A DNA stretch of 64,000 nucleotides from Comamonadaceae bacterium (GCA_013297875.1 JAAFIW010000005.1:62001-126000); one strand, 5' to 3'; counted from the stretch's first letter, positions 45,712-55,861 are shown. Numbers and translations: made by a program. Notes: generated by a model from the letters alone, not told the origin.

Positions 45712-47901
45712 CTAGGTAACTTGTACAGTTTGCACAAATTCTCTCATCCGGGGTTTATTACCGGTAATAAAGTGAAGGTCAACTACGGTTACTAATCGTA
45801 CGAAGCCTTTCGCAACATTTCCTGATTTTGTGAACTGTCCAGACAAACCCACCCCTCCTATATACTTAACACCAGGAGTGTAAAAGAGCAATGGTTCACC
45901 TTGGAATCCAACTCTAAAGCCACCAGTATATGAACTAGAAGCATCTTCATTTGCAATAGCAAACCGAAGCGGTGAAAATTCAAATGTAGCGTACGATGCG
46001 CCATTCGTTTTTACAAAATTGGCTAGCCACTGGATTGCAGCAAACCCAATCCACCCAATAGCGTAAGCATAAGGAAACCCCTTGAATCCATTAACTATCC
46101 CCGAATCGACTGAACTGCTAACCTTTGTCACAAGCGTGTCGTAATCAGGAACCCTATCTGAAAAGAAACCATCTAGTCTATTATGTATTTTTTCAAGTAA
46201 CCACTGTACAATAGTTCCTCTCGGAAAATCGAAAACTACATCGATAGTGACACCTTGAACTCGACGTTTCAACTTTCCATCAATACGCTTGTAAAATACA
46301 TCAGTTGTAATTTCAACTTCCCACAAAAATCCACCATTTTTAATAAAAGTTTCCGCTCTTTTTAGCACCGCAGGCTCTTTAGCGATGTCGTTATTGGGAT
46401 TCAAAAAATTTCTAAAGACGTTGGTTATTTCTTCATCAATGGTTAACCTACCGAAAATACCAACAAAACCCACTTTCATTCCTTCAGTTTTGTAGTTTTT
46501 AATTCTATATTTTTTCTCAACCCTCTGAAGTTTACCGTCGACTATAAGTTTTATTAACGATACTTTTACAATCGGTATCGAAACTCGACAAGCAAGTACT
46601 TTTTGAGCCTCGACAAATTCAATTTTTCCTTGTGCCTGTGCCGTGCACGTAACTGAAACTCCGCGTCCTAAGCCCGGCTTAACTGCCGGGCTCACGTCCG
46701 CTTGATCATCGTCTTCAAGCTGCCTTACTCCACCAGTAACCTGGGCGTCTAAATCGGTAGTGTCATATCCAACAAATTGATCGGCAAAGTCATCAAAACC
46801 GTCGTCATTCAGATCTGCAGTTGAACTAGCGTTAGCTAAGGCCTTATCAACAAGCTTCTGGATAGCATCACTTCTTATGAACCCTATTTGACTGCAGCGT
46901 GTCTCTTCAGCGAGGATTTTGTATCCACTCTCGCCAGTGTGTGTTGCAGCGACTCGTTGAAGGTGGCGCAAAACTCTTCTCGCCCGATACTTATTGAAAA
47001 TTTCAGAATCAACCCCGCCTTTGCATGGCAGGAGCAATGGATGAAATTTTTCATAGTGACCGAAAGTTCTGTGCGAGAGCAACAATATCGATTCACCAGC
47101 ATCTGCGACTCTGGATTGGGAAAAGTTTCCGGATCTGTAAGAGTTGGCATCTCCATCCGAAACGTCAAGTACTTGGAAATCTCTCGAATGCTGTACGTTA
47201 CTAATCAAAGCCGCTTTGCGTGAACCGCGTTCAGCTTGCGGGAGTTCAAAAAACCGAACTGCTATATTCCAATTGGTCGGCGATACGTCACCGGATATTG
47301 CAAATAACCACTCCACCTCATTATTACCATAGTAATTGTAGATGTATCGTTTGGCGCGCGGATCGGGGAGATTTGAAAAACCACAATAGATGTAGTCCCC
47401 GTTCTTAAATGCTGCAAGATACATCCTTTCCATAATCGATGCTCTGTCGCCAGGCTTATCAGAAACATATGTAGGGGTATTGTCAAAAATTGCATAGACT
47501 ATATGCGAAAATTGGGATGACTCACCACTAGCTTGTGGTGTCACGGGTGTAAGATTAAGGCCACCCACGTTCCATCCAGGTGCATTTTTGGATACTATCT
47601 CTACTTGGTAAACTCTTCGAGTACTCGTTTCGTACGGTATGATACGCATCCCGAGTTGCTGACTGGCCTTGGCATTCTCTCGATCAAAAGCCAATTCAGC
47701 CGCCTTTGAGGCCTCTTCTCCACCAGTCATACCATCATCACTGACAATATTATCTTGAATAATTGCTTCTGGGCTAATTGGGTCAACTGTATCACCACCA
47801 CATCCGGCCAGCATACTGAATAGTCCCGCGGCGCTACCCTTCAAGCAGTCGCGACGCGAAAATAGTTTACTGTTTGTGTGCTCGTTTTTATCCGTACTCA
47901 T
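45712..47901 (-). CDS. Large Tat-type lipoprotein of unknown function
   Basis: A 729-residue protein, third gene of an AT-rich three-gene cassette. The N-terminus FSRRDCLKGSAAGLFSMLAG has the twin-arginine motif and ends with a lipobox-like MLAGC at about residue 34, so it should be folded in the cytoplasm, exported by Tat and lipid-anchored. I recognise no domain. Visible parts: an EF-hand-like TADLNDDGFDDFADQFVG stretch near residue 370, a strand-rich middle, and a C-terminal half with VVFDFPRGTIVQWLLEKIHN and many aromatic strands. Base composition is far lower in GC than glnD next to it. The gene follows its upstream partner by 15 bases. Confidence 0.75.
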   Translation of the reverse strand: MSTDKNEHTNSKLFSRRDCLKGSAAGLFSMLAGCGGDTVDPISPEAIIQDNIVSDDGMTGGEEASKAAELAFDRENAKASQQLGMRIIPYETSTRRVYQVEIVSKNAPGWNVGGLNLTPVTPQASGESSQFSHIVYAIFDNTPTYVSDKPGDRASIMERMYLAAFKNGDYIYCGFSNLPDPRAKRYIYNYYGNNEVEWLFAISGDVSPTNWNIAVRFFELPQAERGSRKAALISNVQHSRDFQVLDVSDGDANSYRSGNFSQSRVADAGESILLLSHRTFGHYEKFHPLLLPCKGGVDSEIFNKYRARRVLRHLQRVAATHTGESGYKILAEETRCSQIGFIRSDAIQKLVDKALANASSTADLNDDGFDDFADQFVGYDTTDLDAQVTGGVRQLEDDDQADVSPAVKPGLGRGVSVTCTAQAQGKIEFVEAQKVLACRVSIPIVKVSLIKLIVDGKLQRVEKKYRIKNYKTEGMKVGFVGIFGRLTIDEEITNVFRNFLNPNNDIAKEPAVLKRAETFIKNGGFLWEVEITTDVFYKRIDGKLKRRVQGVTIDVVFDFPRGTIVQWLLEKIHNRLDGFFSDRVPDYDTLVTKVSSSVDSGIVNGFKGFPYAYAIGWIGFAAIQWLANFVKTNGASYATFEFSPLRFAIANEDASSSYTGGFRVGFQGEPLLFYTPGVKYIGGVGLSGQFTKSGNVAKGFVRLVTVVDLHFITGNKPRMREFVQTVQVT

Positions 47902-47916
47902 AATAAACTTTCAAAG

Positions 47917-48567
47917 TCAATGTTTAGCGATATGCTTTAAAGACACTAAAAGCGCACTAGCCTCATCGGTTCGTGTATGCATTCGATTTAGCAGATCAAC
48001 TGCTTCGCGCCTAGCTTCTTCAGTATTTTCCATGGACACAACTTGCGCTAAGGAAAACAAGGCATTTGGATCACTACGGTTAGCTGCCCGCTTAAGAACC
48101 AACCGCGCCTTATCACTTAGAGATTTGAGCTCTTCGCAACGGTTGGCCTCTTTTGCAGAGGTATCGCAATATCGCGACAATACAATCGCATCATGAGCCT
48201 GGTCAATGTCACCCTGCAAAATTCCGCCTGTCATTTGCTCCAACTGTTGCAATCGGCTAGCACTGTATGCTAGTTGCTGAGTAGCTTCAACCGGCTGAAT
48301 GGCGCCAACCGCTTGCACATTGGCATTCCCAAATTCCCTGTTAACAGGTGCATCCCCTGTTTTGGCGACTTGCGTGCCCATACTTTTTTCTTGATCTGCG
48401 AATGCCTCAGGGCGACTTCTATCAGAAAGTGAAGCTCCGCCTGGGTGTGCAGAGTATCGGACAATAGCATCTGGCGTAACACCCCGAAATGTTGTCGGAT
48501 TAGCCAAATAATATGCAAATACTATCGCACAGGATACTAGGCCAATACGAAAAAAATACTTGGTCAT
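47917..48567 (-). CDS. Single-pass membrane protein with helical C-terminus
   Basis: A 216-residue protein with one N-terminal membrane helix (YFFRIGLVSCAIVFAYYLA) and a periplasmic part. Residues 60-110 are polar and likely disordered; from about 120 on the chain is helical with two cysteines (SRYCDT, NRCEEL) and SDPNALFSLAQVVSMENTEEA, which looks like a Sel1/TPR-type helix pair. The ATG at 48567 is chosen because earlier in-frame starts overlap the upstream gene. It lies 22 bases after the lectin gene and 15 before the lipoprotein gene, so all three are probably one operon. Function unknown. Confidence 0.7.
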   Translation of the reverse strand: MTKYFFRIGLVSCAIVFAYYLANPTTFRGVTPDAIVRYSAHPGGASLSDRSRPEAFADQEKSMGTQVAKTGDAPVNREFGNANVQAVGAIQPVEATQQLAYSASRLQQLEQMTGGILQGDIDQAHDAIVLSRYCDTSAKEANRCEELKSLSDKARLVLKRAANRSDPNALFSLAQVVSMENTEEARREAVDLLNRMHTRTDEASALLVSLKHIAKH

Positions 48568-48589
48568 GATTAGTGAAAACCGGCGAAAT

Positions 48590-50332
48590 TCAACGCTGAG
48601 TCCATTTTTGATTCGCGCCATTGTGACATGGGGATGCGCCAACCGCGATTCCATCCTGTGTATTGCCACCGTATACATCTACACAAAGGCCGGGATAATT
48701 GCCACTTGCGAGTTGCCCGTTTTGCCTGGCATACCAATGGGTCGCGAGGTTGTCATTCTCACATTTTCTAATGTACAGAGAATTCCAACCACTAGGGTTA
48801 ACCGAATTCGACATTGCCAAACAATAATTATCAAATGATTTTAATTGCCTACCGTCAAAAACCCATTGCTGCGACCTTAAAAGTTGCCCTTTGTCTATTG
48901 GGATACACTCTCTCAAGATAACATCAGCGTCCTGGGCGACTGCGACATTGCCTTGAACAATACCCGTATTTGCGGTTAAGCACTTACCGAGCGCTTCATA
49001 CTTGACCCCGTAAGCTGCAACCCATTTTTGCCGCACAGATTTCCAACATGGCTCTACTACTAATTGCACACCATGCACTCTACGCCCCCCAGCAGTGGCA
49101 ATACACATGTCTGGGTTGTCTTCGTTTACTAAGTTACCATCTCCGTCCATTGTCCACCTCTGCTCTGGGCGGTCGGCACTACAGCGCCACATAAAAAGCT
49201 GGGTTCCACGCTCTAACGAAAAGCTATTAGGTGTTATGCAGCTTACCCCTCCAAATCCGACAATTTGTCCCTTTGCATTAAAACTCCAATACTGTTCTAC
49301 TGCATAGCCGTGCATACATTCCCGCAATACAATTGGTGTACCTAATTGGCTATTTTGAGAGTCTGCACATTTATTTCCGAAAAGTACTAGTTTTACAGAG
49401 CCTGCAATCGACCACCGCTGGTTTACCACCTCATAGCAGTGATACACCATTAATTTCGATCCACTGGCTCCATTGGTGGTAGAGTTAATGTCTATGCATT
49501 TACCTGGATCGTCTTTACTTGCAATTGCCCCGTTTTCCCGAACCTCCCATCGCTGGGTCTTATGCTCAGTACATGGCCAAGAAATTAGTTCCGTTCCGCT
49601 ATTTAGAGAGTAATTAACAGGAGTAATACACCTGTTTTCCGAAGTAGGTGAAGTCTGCAATATTTGCCCCTTGTCATCAAATCGCCATTGCTGTGGCAAC
49701 AACAAGTCTTTACAATTATCCAACACTAAATTGGGAAGACTGCCACTTGTCGCCAAAATACACATTCCAGCCTTCCACTGACTTACAATCAGCCCCCCCT
49801 CCGACAACCGTATTTTACGCCCTTCGTAACGACCGAAATCATGGTAATGAAAACAGGCGCTCAACAAATCACCATCGAATGCTCTTTGCACATCAGGATT
49901 CGCCATCATATATTCATAGCTATTAAATCTGACTTGATCGTTCTGCTTTGAGCCAGCCACGATGTAGTGCCTTGTAGCCCACACCAAATCTTTTTTAAAG
50001 TAGTCTAGGTAATACGGGTGTGAGGCGATATAATTACATGCATTAAACGTAAATTCTCGCTTTTCGCCCCGCCCAAAAGATTCGTAGTGATCCCGACCCA
50101 TATTCCAGTTAGTGCCAAAAGCGTTTATTAAATCTGGATGACTGGCAATGTACTGAAGCCAAAGCAATTGATCCGACGTATCTTCCTGCTGTGCTTGCGA
50201 CGGCGATATGTACACTGACGAAAATATTAAAACTGCGCAAAAAAATCTGGCAATTAGTGTTAATTTTGAGAGCCAGTTCAGGAAATATTTAACTGATAAA
50301 CCCGGATCACTACGCCTGTGTAGAATTTTCAT
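48590..50332 (-). CDS. Secreted protein with three ricin-B lectin domains
   Basis: A 580-residue secreted protein, first gene of the cassette. After a signal peptide (ending SPSQAQ) come three repeats of about 40 residues, YIASHPDLINAFG, YIASHPYYLDYFK and YMMANPDVQRAFD, each closing with HY and an FG-x-x-EGR-like turn. Then follow three beta-trefoils at about 185-300, 300-425 and 430-580, with QxW-type motifs QQWRF, QRWEV, QRWSI, QYWSF, QRWTM, QKWVA, QQWVF, THWYA and QKWTQ: three per trefoil. Ricin-B domains bind sugars, so the protein should bind glycans outside the cell. No catalytic or toxin domain is seen. AT-rich codon use marks it as acquired. Confidence 0.85.
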   Translation of the reverse strand: MKILHRRSDPGLSVKYFLNWLSKLTLIARFFCAVLIFSSVYISPSQAQQEDTSDQLLWLQYIASHPDLINAFGTNWNMGRDHYESFGRGEKREFTFNACNYIASHPYYLDYFKKDLVWATRHYIVAGSKQNDQVRFNSYEYMMANPDVQRAFDGDLLSACFHYHDFGRYEGRKIRLSEGGLIVSQWKAGMCILATSGSLPNLVLDNCKDLLLPQQWRFDDKGQILQTSPTSENRCITPVNYSLNSGTELISWPCTEHKTQRWEVRENGAIASKDDPGKCIDINSTTNGASGSKLMVYHCYEVVNQRWSIAGSVKLVLFGNKCADSQNSQLGTPIVLRECMHGYAVEQYWSFNAKGQIVGFGGVSCITPNSFSLERGTQLFMWRCSADRPEQRWTMDGDGNLVNEDNPDMCIATAGGRRVHGVQLVVEPCWKSVRQKWVAAYGVKYEALGKCLTANTGIVQGNVAVAQDADVILRECIPIDKGQLLRSQQWVFDGRQLKSFDNYCLAMSNSVNPSGWNSLYIRKCENDNLATHWYARQNGQLASGNYPGLCVDVYGGNTQDGIAVGASPCHNGANQKWTQR

Positions 50333-50718
50333 AGTTAACCTTTTTGACAGAAATTTTGCACCGATTATTCACAGGCTTTAATGCCTATTTGGTAAAGACC
50401 GCGTTTCTTTTGAAGCGATAGAAAAGCCCGAAGCGAATTTACCAGTATGTTTCGTCGCGTATCGAGCCTTCGTCAGCGTAAACTGATGATACAAATTGCG
50501 TTTGTAACAAAATTGCACCCACACCACAAAGCCGGTTCTTCATCTGAAACCTTTAAAAGTAGTTTTCACACATTTCATCTCGCTACATGCGCTATGCCGC
50601 TTCATCGTGGGGTTATATTAGCATCCACCACCAAACTGTTGTTACATGACCCGATTTTTTTGGTAGGTGTTTGCACTATGTTTGGGTACCCATAGCGTAG
50701 TCACCCAGCACATTCACA
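50333..50718. promoter_or_regulatory. AT-rich upstream region of the lectin operon
   Basis: The 386 bases between the lectin gene and the IS630 remnant hold no credible gene. AAGG lies about 8 bases before the lectin ATG on the minus strand, with A/T-rich stretches upstream that could hold a promoter, such as TTTGTTACAAACGC-like bases near 50495. I see no clear operator. Confidence 0.35.
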
Positions 50719-51269
50719 TCACGTACAACGATTTTTCTGCGATGAATCGAGATCACTTGCACCAGTTGCAACCGCTCCAAAGCTACGTGAGCAAAGTCGG
50801 TGGAGCTTTTCGAGGATTGAGTCGGCAGTGGCCGTCCATCGAAATGGTTGGCAATTCTTGTTATGCGCAGCGACGAAGTGGTCTATGCGTTGAACGAGTT
50901 GCTTGACGCTGGTGAACGAACCTCGGCGGATTGCCTTGTCGGTGATTAGCGCGAAGAATCGCTCGACCGGATTCAACCAGGAGCTGTAGGTCGGGATGAA
51001 GTGCATGTGCCAGCGCGGCCGACAGGGGCCAGTTAGGCCTTGATCTTTGGATGGCTGTGGGTGGCGTAGTTGTCCACGATGCAGTGGATGTCCAACTCAG
51101 GCGGCACGGCCGCGTCGATTTCGCGCAGAAACGACAGGAACTCCTGGTGCCTGTGGCGCGGCTTGCAACTGGCCAGCACCTCACCGGTGAGCACGTTCAG
51201 TGCCGCAAACAGCGTGGTCGTGCCATGACGTTTGTAGTCGTGGGTGACTCCTTGGACGTACCCGAACCC
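50719..51269 (-). pseudogene. IS630 transposase, C-terminal part
   Basis: Contains FGYVQGVTHDYKRHGTTTLF, then DIHCIVDNYATHSHPKIKA (second catalytic Asp) and, in another frame after about 51030, MHFIPTYSSWLNPVERFF (catalytic Glu) and WTATADSILEKLHRLC. The frame break lies between KIKA and the RWHMHF segment. The first residues continue from the block at 52929. Confidence 0.85.
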
Positions 51270-52928
51270 GGCGCGTGTCAAGCTACTTGTCGCCTCGCTC
51301 ATGCGGCCAACCGCTGAATATCGTTGCAACCCGAATGCGCCTTGATGACGCAGTCACGTTCCGGGTTGAGAGTGACCGCCCCAATGGGCGACCAGTTGCG
51401 GGTGTCGCCTGACCAGCGCGCCGGATTCTTGTCTCGTGCTTGCAAGTACAGCGCGTGGCGGGCTGCCAGGATGGCCTGATCTTGGCCTTCGTGGCGCTGC
51501 GACGGGCTCACGTACTGGATGCCGCTGTGACGGTGATCCACGTTGTACCAGTGCACGAAGTCGGCGGCCCAAGCTCGCGCTGTCTGAAGGTCGGCGAAGC
51601 CCTTGGCGGGAAACTCCGGGCGGTATTTGGCGGTGCGAAACAGCGCCTCGGCGTAGGCGTTGTCATCACTGACGCGAGGACGTGAATACGAGGGTTTGAC
51701 ACCCAGCCAGTTGAGCATCGAGAGCACCGTCGTCGCCTTCAGCGTGGAGCCGTTGTCACCATGCAATACCGGTTTGTCAGCCAGGGCGGCAATGCCCTCG
51801 GCCAGCGCGGTGCGTCGCACCAGATGAGCGGCATGACCGGAGTGGTCGCTATCGTGCACCTCCCAGCCCACGACCTTTCGGCTGTACAGATCCAGAATCA
51901 AGTACAGGTGAAACCACAATCCCATCACGACTGCTGGCAAATAGGTCATGTCCCAGCACCAGACCTGGCGCGGGCCAATTGCAATGTGCGTGGTGGGCGG
52001 GCGAACCGCCTTGGGCGCTTTGGCGCGTCCCCGGTGTGCGTTTTGCCCCGCAGCGCGCAGCACCCGGGCAAAGCTCGATTCGCTTGCGAGGTACACGCCC
52101 TCATCGGCCAGCGTGGGCACGATGCGAGCGGGCGGCACGCAGGCAAAGCGCGGCTCGTTGGCCACGCTCAGCAGGTGCGCGCGCTCATCCGCACTCAGGG
52201 CATGGCCAGGTGTCGCTCGCACCGCCTGCGGCCTGCCATCGCCTTGTACGAGGCCCTCATGGGCTTTCCAGCGCTGTAGGGTGCGCGCGTCTATGCCTGC
52301 AATGTCACAGGCCAGACGCAGCCGCGCGCCGGCCTTATGGGCGATGTCGATGTCGTGGGCCAGGCTGCAGCGATCTTTGAGGACGATCATTCGTCCTCTG
52401 CCCGGTGAAAGATCGCCGATACTTTTTTTGATAGCACCAGCAGTGCCGCAGTCTCGGCCAATGCGCGGTCTTTGCGCAGCAGCTGGCGCTCCAGTTCCTT
52501 GATGCGTTTGCGATCCTGGCGGGTTGCCTGTGGGCTGGCACGGGCGTCCTGCGGGTCGACCAACGCTGCCGTTGCGCTGCAGCACCATTTGTCCAGATCG
52601 CCGGGGTAGATGCCCTGCTCGCGACACCAGGCGTTCTTACCGGTTACTGGCAGCGCCACCGTGGTGACCACGGCCTGTAGCCGCGCCGCCGCAGACCAAG
52701 CCCGCCCTAGGGCGGGCTTGGTCTGTGCATCTTCTCGCCAGCGCTGTAGCGTTCCTGGGCCGATGCCCACCTCCCGGGCCACCAACTCCAGCGCCGCGCT
52801 TTCAGGCGGCAACAACCGAGCTACCGCCCGATCCTTGAATGTTTGTCCGTATCGTGCCACTTATGTCCTTCTTTGCCGCCACAGGGTTCTTGGTTCTATA
52901 GAGGCGACAAGTATTCTGACGCGGAGGG
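51270..52928 (-). mobile_element. IS3-family element A inside the IS630 element
   Basis: The 1659-base element is bounded by GAACCC on both sides (51264-51269 and 52929-52934). Terminal inverted repeats are imperfect at the outermost bases and exact over TACTTGTCGCCTC (51284-51296 with its complement at 52901-52913). Removing it joins the IS630 frame as LPMG-FGYVQGV, which is the expected sequence, so the boundaries are well supported. Confidence 0.9.
51299..52860 (-). CDS. IS3-family transposase OrfAB, made by -1 frameshift
   Basis: OrfA (52860 to 52387) has the HTH start ARYGQTFKDRAVARLLPPES and a leucine-zipper-like helix KELERQLLRKDRALAETAAL. OrfB (to 51299) carries the integrase core: WCWDMTYLPAV (first Asp), VLHGDNGSTLKATTV (second Asp) and the DDNAYAEALFRTAKYRPEF region with Glu, ending in a HRHSGIQYVSP segment. 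The frames meet at a run of seven A on the minus strand (52423-52429 as T on plus), a standard slippery site; OrfA alone stops at 52387. Both frames are open, so this IS may still be active. Confidence 0.9.
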
Positions 52929-53077
52929 GAACCCCATGGGCAGCATGGGCTGGGTGCGCTCCAGCGCCTGGCATTGGCTCTTCTCGTCCACGCAGATAAC
53001 CAGTGCGTTCTGGGGTGGGCTCAGGTACAGACCAACGACATCACGTAACTTCTCGATAAAAAACGGATCGCTGGGAC
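52929..53077 (-). pseudogene. IS630 transposase, middle part
   Basis: Encodes [20 protein letters not shown], then [20 protein letters not shown] with the first catalytic Asp of the DDE triad. It is cut on both sides by IS3 elements: element A at 52928 and element B at 53078. A G run next to the second junction seems to have gained one base, shifting the frame relative to the block at 55342. Confidence 0.85.
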
Positions 53078-53360
53078 TGACCTGCCCCCCAATTGCGTAC
53101 CACGCATAAATCCGAAACGCGGGGTTGATGATATCGATGGATTGGTTTTTAAACATCTTCAAACTGGTGGGGCAAGCGGCGTGTGGGTGGTAGCCGCAGG
53201 CGTTAAACCATCCACACAGAGCGCGTCAGCCTCAAGTGGGGTCAACGCAGGCAGCGGCTGCGCCGCTTGTTCACAGCCTTGTGCTGTGGGCAACTGCGTT
53301 GTCCCCACGAGGTGCTCTGTTGCGCTTTTATTCATTGGTAAAAGTTACCGGGACGAGCGG

Positions 53361-54306
53361 TCAACTGCTGTTTCTAGGTTTATCGCAACGCTTGCGCCGG
53401 GCGAACTCAGCTGGCGGGATACGCCCCAGGCTGCTGTGCGGGCGGATCTGGTTGTAGTCGGTTTGCCAGCGCGCCAGCGCCTGGCGTGCCTGGTGCAGTG
53501 TCAGGAACACCTCCTGGCTCAGGCACTCGTCGCGTAGCGTGTCGTTCAGGCTTTCCACATAGCCGTTTTGCATCGGCCGCCCAGGCTGGATCAGGATGTG
53601 TTTGATCTTGTGTTTTTGACACCAAGCCATAAAGGCTTTGGCGGTGAACTCCGGGCCGTTGTCGGTGCGCACAGCCTGCGGGTAGCCACGAAAGCGCGCC
53701 GCATCGTCCAGCAGCCGCGTGACATAGCTGGCACCCATGCCAAAGTCAGCGGCCAGTTGGACACACTCACGTGTGTAGTCATCGGCCACCACCAGACTTT
53801 TGATGCGCCTGGCGCTGTCCAGCGCGTCGCTGATGAAGTCCATGCTCCAGGTTTGGTTGGGCGCTGTGGCCGCTACCAGGGGTACGCGCACGTTGCCCGA
53901 TTTCTTCTTGCGCCGCTTGCGCACTTGCAGGCCCAGGCTTTTGTAGATGCGCCAGATGCGTTTGTGGTTGGCTCCGTGTTGGGGGCGCAGGTAGTCGCCG
54001 ATGAGGCGGTAGCCAGCGGCGTCGTTCATGGGCCACTTGCGCGATGTCAGCGGCCAGCGTTTGGTTGGCAGCGCTGGTGTGCGGCGGGTTTAGATAGCGG
54101 TCTCGGCTTAGCCCCACCAGGGCGCAGGCGCGGCGTTCAGACATCTTGGGCATTTGCTCAAGAATGATCTGCACGGCGGCGCTGCGCTCGGATGGGGCTG
54201 CTACTTTGAGCCCAGCACGAGCTTCAAGGCGTCTATGTCCAGCATGGCATCGGCCAGCAGCCGTTTGAGTTTGCCGTTCTCGCCTTCCAGCTCGCGCAGG
54301 CGGCAC
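53361..54306 (-). pseudogene. IS3-family OrfB of element B, frameshifted
   Basis: The first part reads SERRACALVGLSRDRYLNPP in one frame and the rest GYRLIGDYLRPQHGANHKRI in another, breaking near 54035 where HERRR should run into GYRL. The second part is a complete integrase core: WSMDFISDALDSARR, RTDNGPEFTAKAFMAWCQ and GYVESLNDTLRDECL (DDE), ending in RPHSSLGRIPPAEFA. The break is not at the usual OrfA/OrfB slippery site, so it is more likely decay. Confidence 0.85.
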
Positions 54307-54464
54307 GCTTCATCGACGTTCATGCCACCAAACTTGGCGCGCCACTTGTAAAACGACGCGTCACTGAAGCCGTGTTTACGGCCAAGCTCCTTGATGGGGA
54401 TGCCTGATTCGGCCTGTTTCAAGAATCCGATGATCTGCTCTTCGGTGTATCTGCTTTTTCTCAT
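54201..54464 (-). CDS. IS3-family OrfA of element B
   Basis: An 87-residue HTH protein, MRKSRYTEEQIIGFLKQAES followed by KELGRKHGFSDASFYKWRAK and a leucine-rich helix with LRELEGENGKLKRLLADAML. This is the classic OrfA of IS407-type elements, which binds the inverted repeats. It overlaps OrfB and is intact. Confidence 0.92.
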   Translation of the reverse strand: MRKSRYTEEQIIGFLKQAESGIPIKELGRKHGFSDASFYKWRAKFGGMNVDEACRLRELEGENGKLKRLLADAMLDIDALKLVLGSK

Positions 54465-54526
54465 GCCTCAATTCTCCTGGCGTTGGTGCGCTTTGGAAAA
54501 ATGGGTGGTACGGTGGGAGGGGGCTA

Positions 54527-55331
54527 GTGTCATGTCACGAATAATATGTCGCCTAAACTGGTGCATTCCGGCACAATTTGCCGATGGAAAAATTCATCGT
54601 CACCCTCACGCCCACAGAACGCCTTCAACTTGAGGCCTGCGTTGCCAAAGGCACCCACAGCGCGGCCAAGCTCATCAACGCTTTGATCCTGCTCAACTGC
54701 GATGTGGTTGCAGTTGATCGCGGCGAGCGACGCAGCAGCGAGGACATTGCGCAGGTTTTGCACATCAGTGCGAGAAAAATTGATCGCATCAAGCGCCGCT
54801 TCGTTGAAGAAGGCTTTGCTGCTGCGCTTGAGCGCAAGCCCAGCACGCGTGAGTACGAACGCGTTGCCGATGGCGAAGTTGAAGCTCACTTGGTGGCGCT
54901 GAGTTGTTCGCCGCCGCCGCAGGGTCACGCACAGTGGTCGCTCAGGCTCAATTCGTGGACGACATCGCCAAGCAGTATCCACTGGCCAAACGCATAACGC
55001 TCGTGATGGACAACCTGAACACCCACACGCCTGCGGCTCTGTACGAGGCGTTTGAGCCCAAGCGGGCAAAGCAACTGTGGGATCGCTTTGAATTCGTCTA
55101 CACGCCAAAGCACGGCAGTTGGCTGAACATGGCCGAGATTGAGTTGAACGTCCTGATAGGCCAGTGCCTGAGCCGACGCATTGAAAGCATCGAGATGATG
55201 ACTAGCGAAGTTGCCGCGTGGCAGCGCTCACGCGATCAAGTCCAGGCCAAGATCAACTGGCAGTTCACCGCTGACGGAGCGCGCATCAAGCTCAAGCGCC
55301 TTTATTCGACATTTGATTCGTGACACGACAC
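54527..55331 (+). mobile_element. IS630 derivative with an internal deletion
   Basis: The 805-base element is flanked by TA at 54525 and 55332. The ends, both read inward, are GTGTCATGTCACGAATAATA and GTGTCGTGTCACGAATCAAA, extended by TGTCG. Both ends being present with most of the transposase middle missing makes it a non-autonomous derivative that a full-length relative could move. Confidence 0.9.
54584..55323 (+). pseudogene. IS630 transposase with deleted middle
   Basis: The N-terminal half (KFIVTLTPTERLQLEACVAK, then SARKIDRIKRRFVEEGFAAA) holds the HTH. At about 54950 it jumps, with change of frame, to VDDIAKQYPLAKRITLVMDN, the second-Asp strand, and goes on with YTPKHGSWLNMAEIELNVLI, the Glu segment. 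Roughly 170 residues, including the first catalytic Asp, are missing, so no active enzyme can be made. Confidence 0.88.
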
Positions 55332-55341
55332 TAGTAGGTCA

Positions 55342-55791
55342 GGACAGCTTGAAGCCCTCGCTGCGATGCGGCTGCAGGCCAAACAACTGCAAGTACCGGT
55401 GAACGCTGGTCTTGGAGATGCCGGTTTCGCCAGCGACGGCGCGCACGCTCCAATGCGTCGAGCCGTCGGCTGGCGTGGTGTGCAGCGTGGTCTTGATCAG
55501 ATGCGCGACTTTCTCGTCGTCGATCGTTCGTGCAGCGCCGGGGCGCACGCCGTCGTACAGGCCGACGATTCGTCGCTGCACAAAGCTGCGACGCCACTTA
55601 CCCACTGTGGCCTTGTGCAGCTTCAGCCGCGCGGCAATGGTCTAGTTGTCCTCGCCATCGGCACTGCGCAGGATGATGCGCGCTCGCAGCGCCAGCGCCG
55701 CTGGCAACGAGCGGCTGCGTACGAACGCCTCCAACTGCGAGCGCTCCGGCGCACTAAATTCCAACTGCGCCTTGGGTCTGCCTGTTCTCAT
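55342..55791 (-). pseudogene. IS630 transposase, N-terminal part
   Basis: Starts MRTGRPKAQLEFSAPERSQL and reads to RSADGEDN, where a TAG stop (near 55643) interrupts; the frame goes on as TIAARLKLHKATVGKWRRSF and the second HTH GISKTSVHRYLQLFGLQPHR. It ends FKLS at the element B junction and continues in the block at 52929. Sequence and order fit one transposase gene of about 340 residues. Confidence 0.85.
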
Positions 55792-55861
55792 TGCGATATC
55801 TCCATCAAAAGATACCGCACTGACACGCATGATTAATGCCAGTTTTCAGCGGGACAGGACA

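Larger units (their letters stand above)
53078..55341 (-). mobile_element. IS3-family element B (IS407-like), itself carrying an IS630 derivative
   Basis: Left end TGACCTGCCCCCC and right end, read inward, TGACCTAC...CCCCCTCCCACC with CGTACCAC further in on both sides, form the inverted repeats. The flanks are GGAC at 53074-53077 and 55342-55345, a 4-base target duplication typical for the IS407 group. The IS630 derivative at 54527-55331 interrupts the right inverted repeat. About 280 bases between the left end and the OrfB stop hold no gene that I can see. Confidence 0.85.

Noticed and set aside
50447-50906. Small plus-strand frames upstream of the lectin operon and over the IS630 remnant
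   Set aside because: No ribosome binding sites, low-complexity composition, and one overlaps the transposase on the other strand.
53142-53360. A possible gene between the left end of IS3 element B and its OrfB stop
   Set aside because: The only frames are short and overlap the transposase 3' end in antisense; no start signal or motif is visible.
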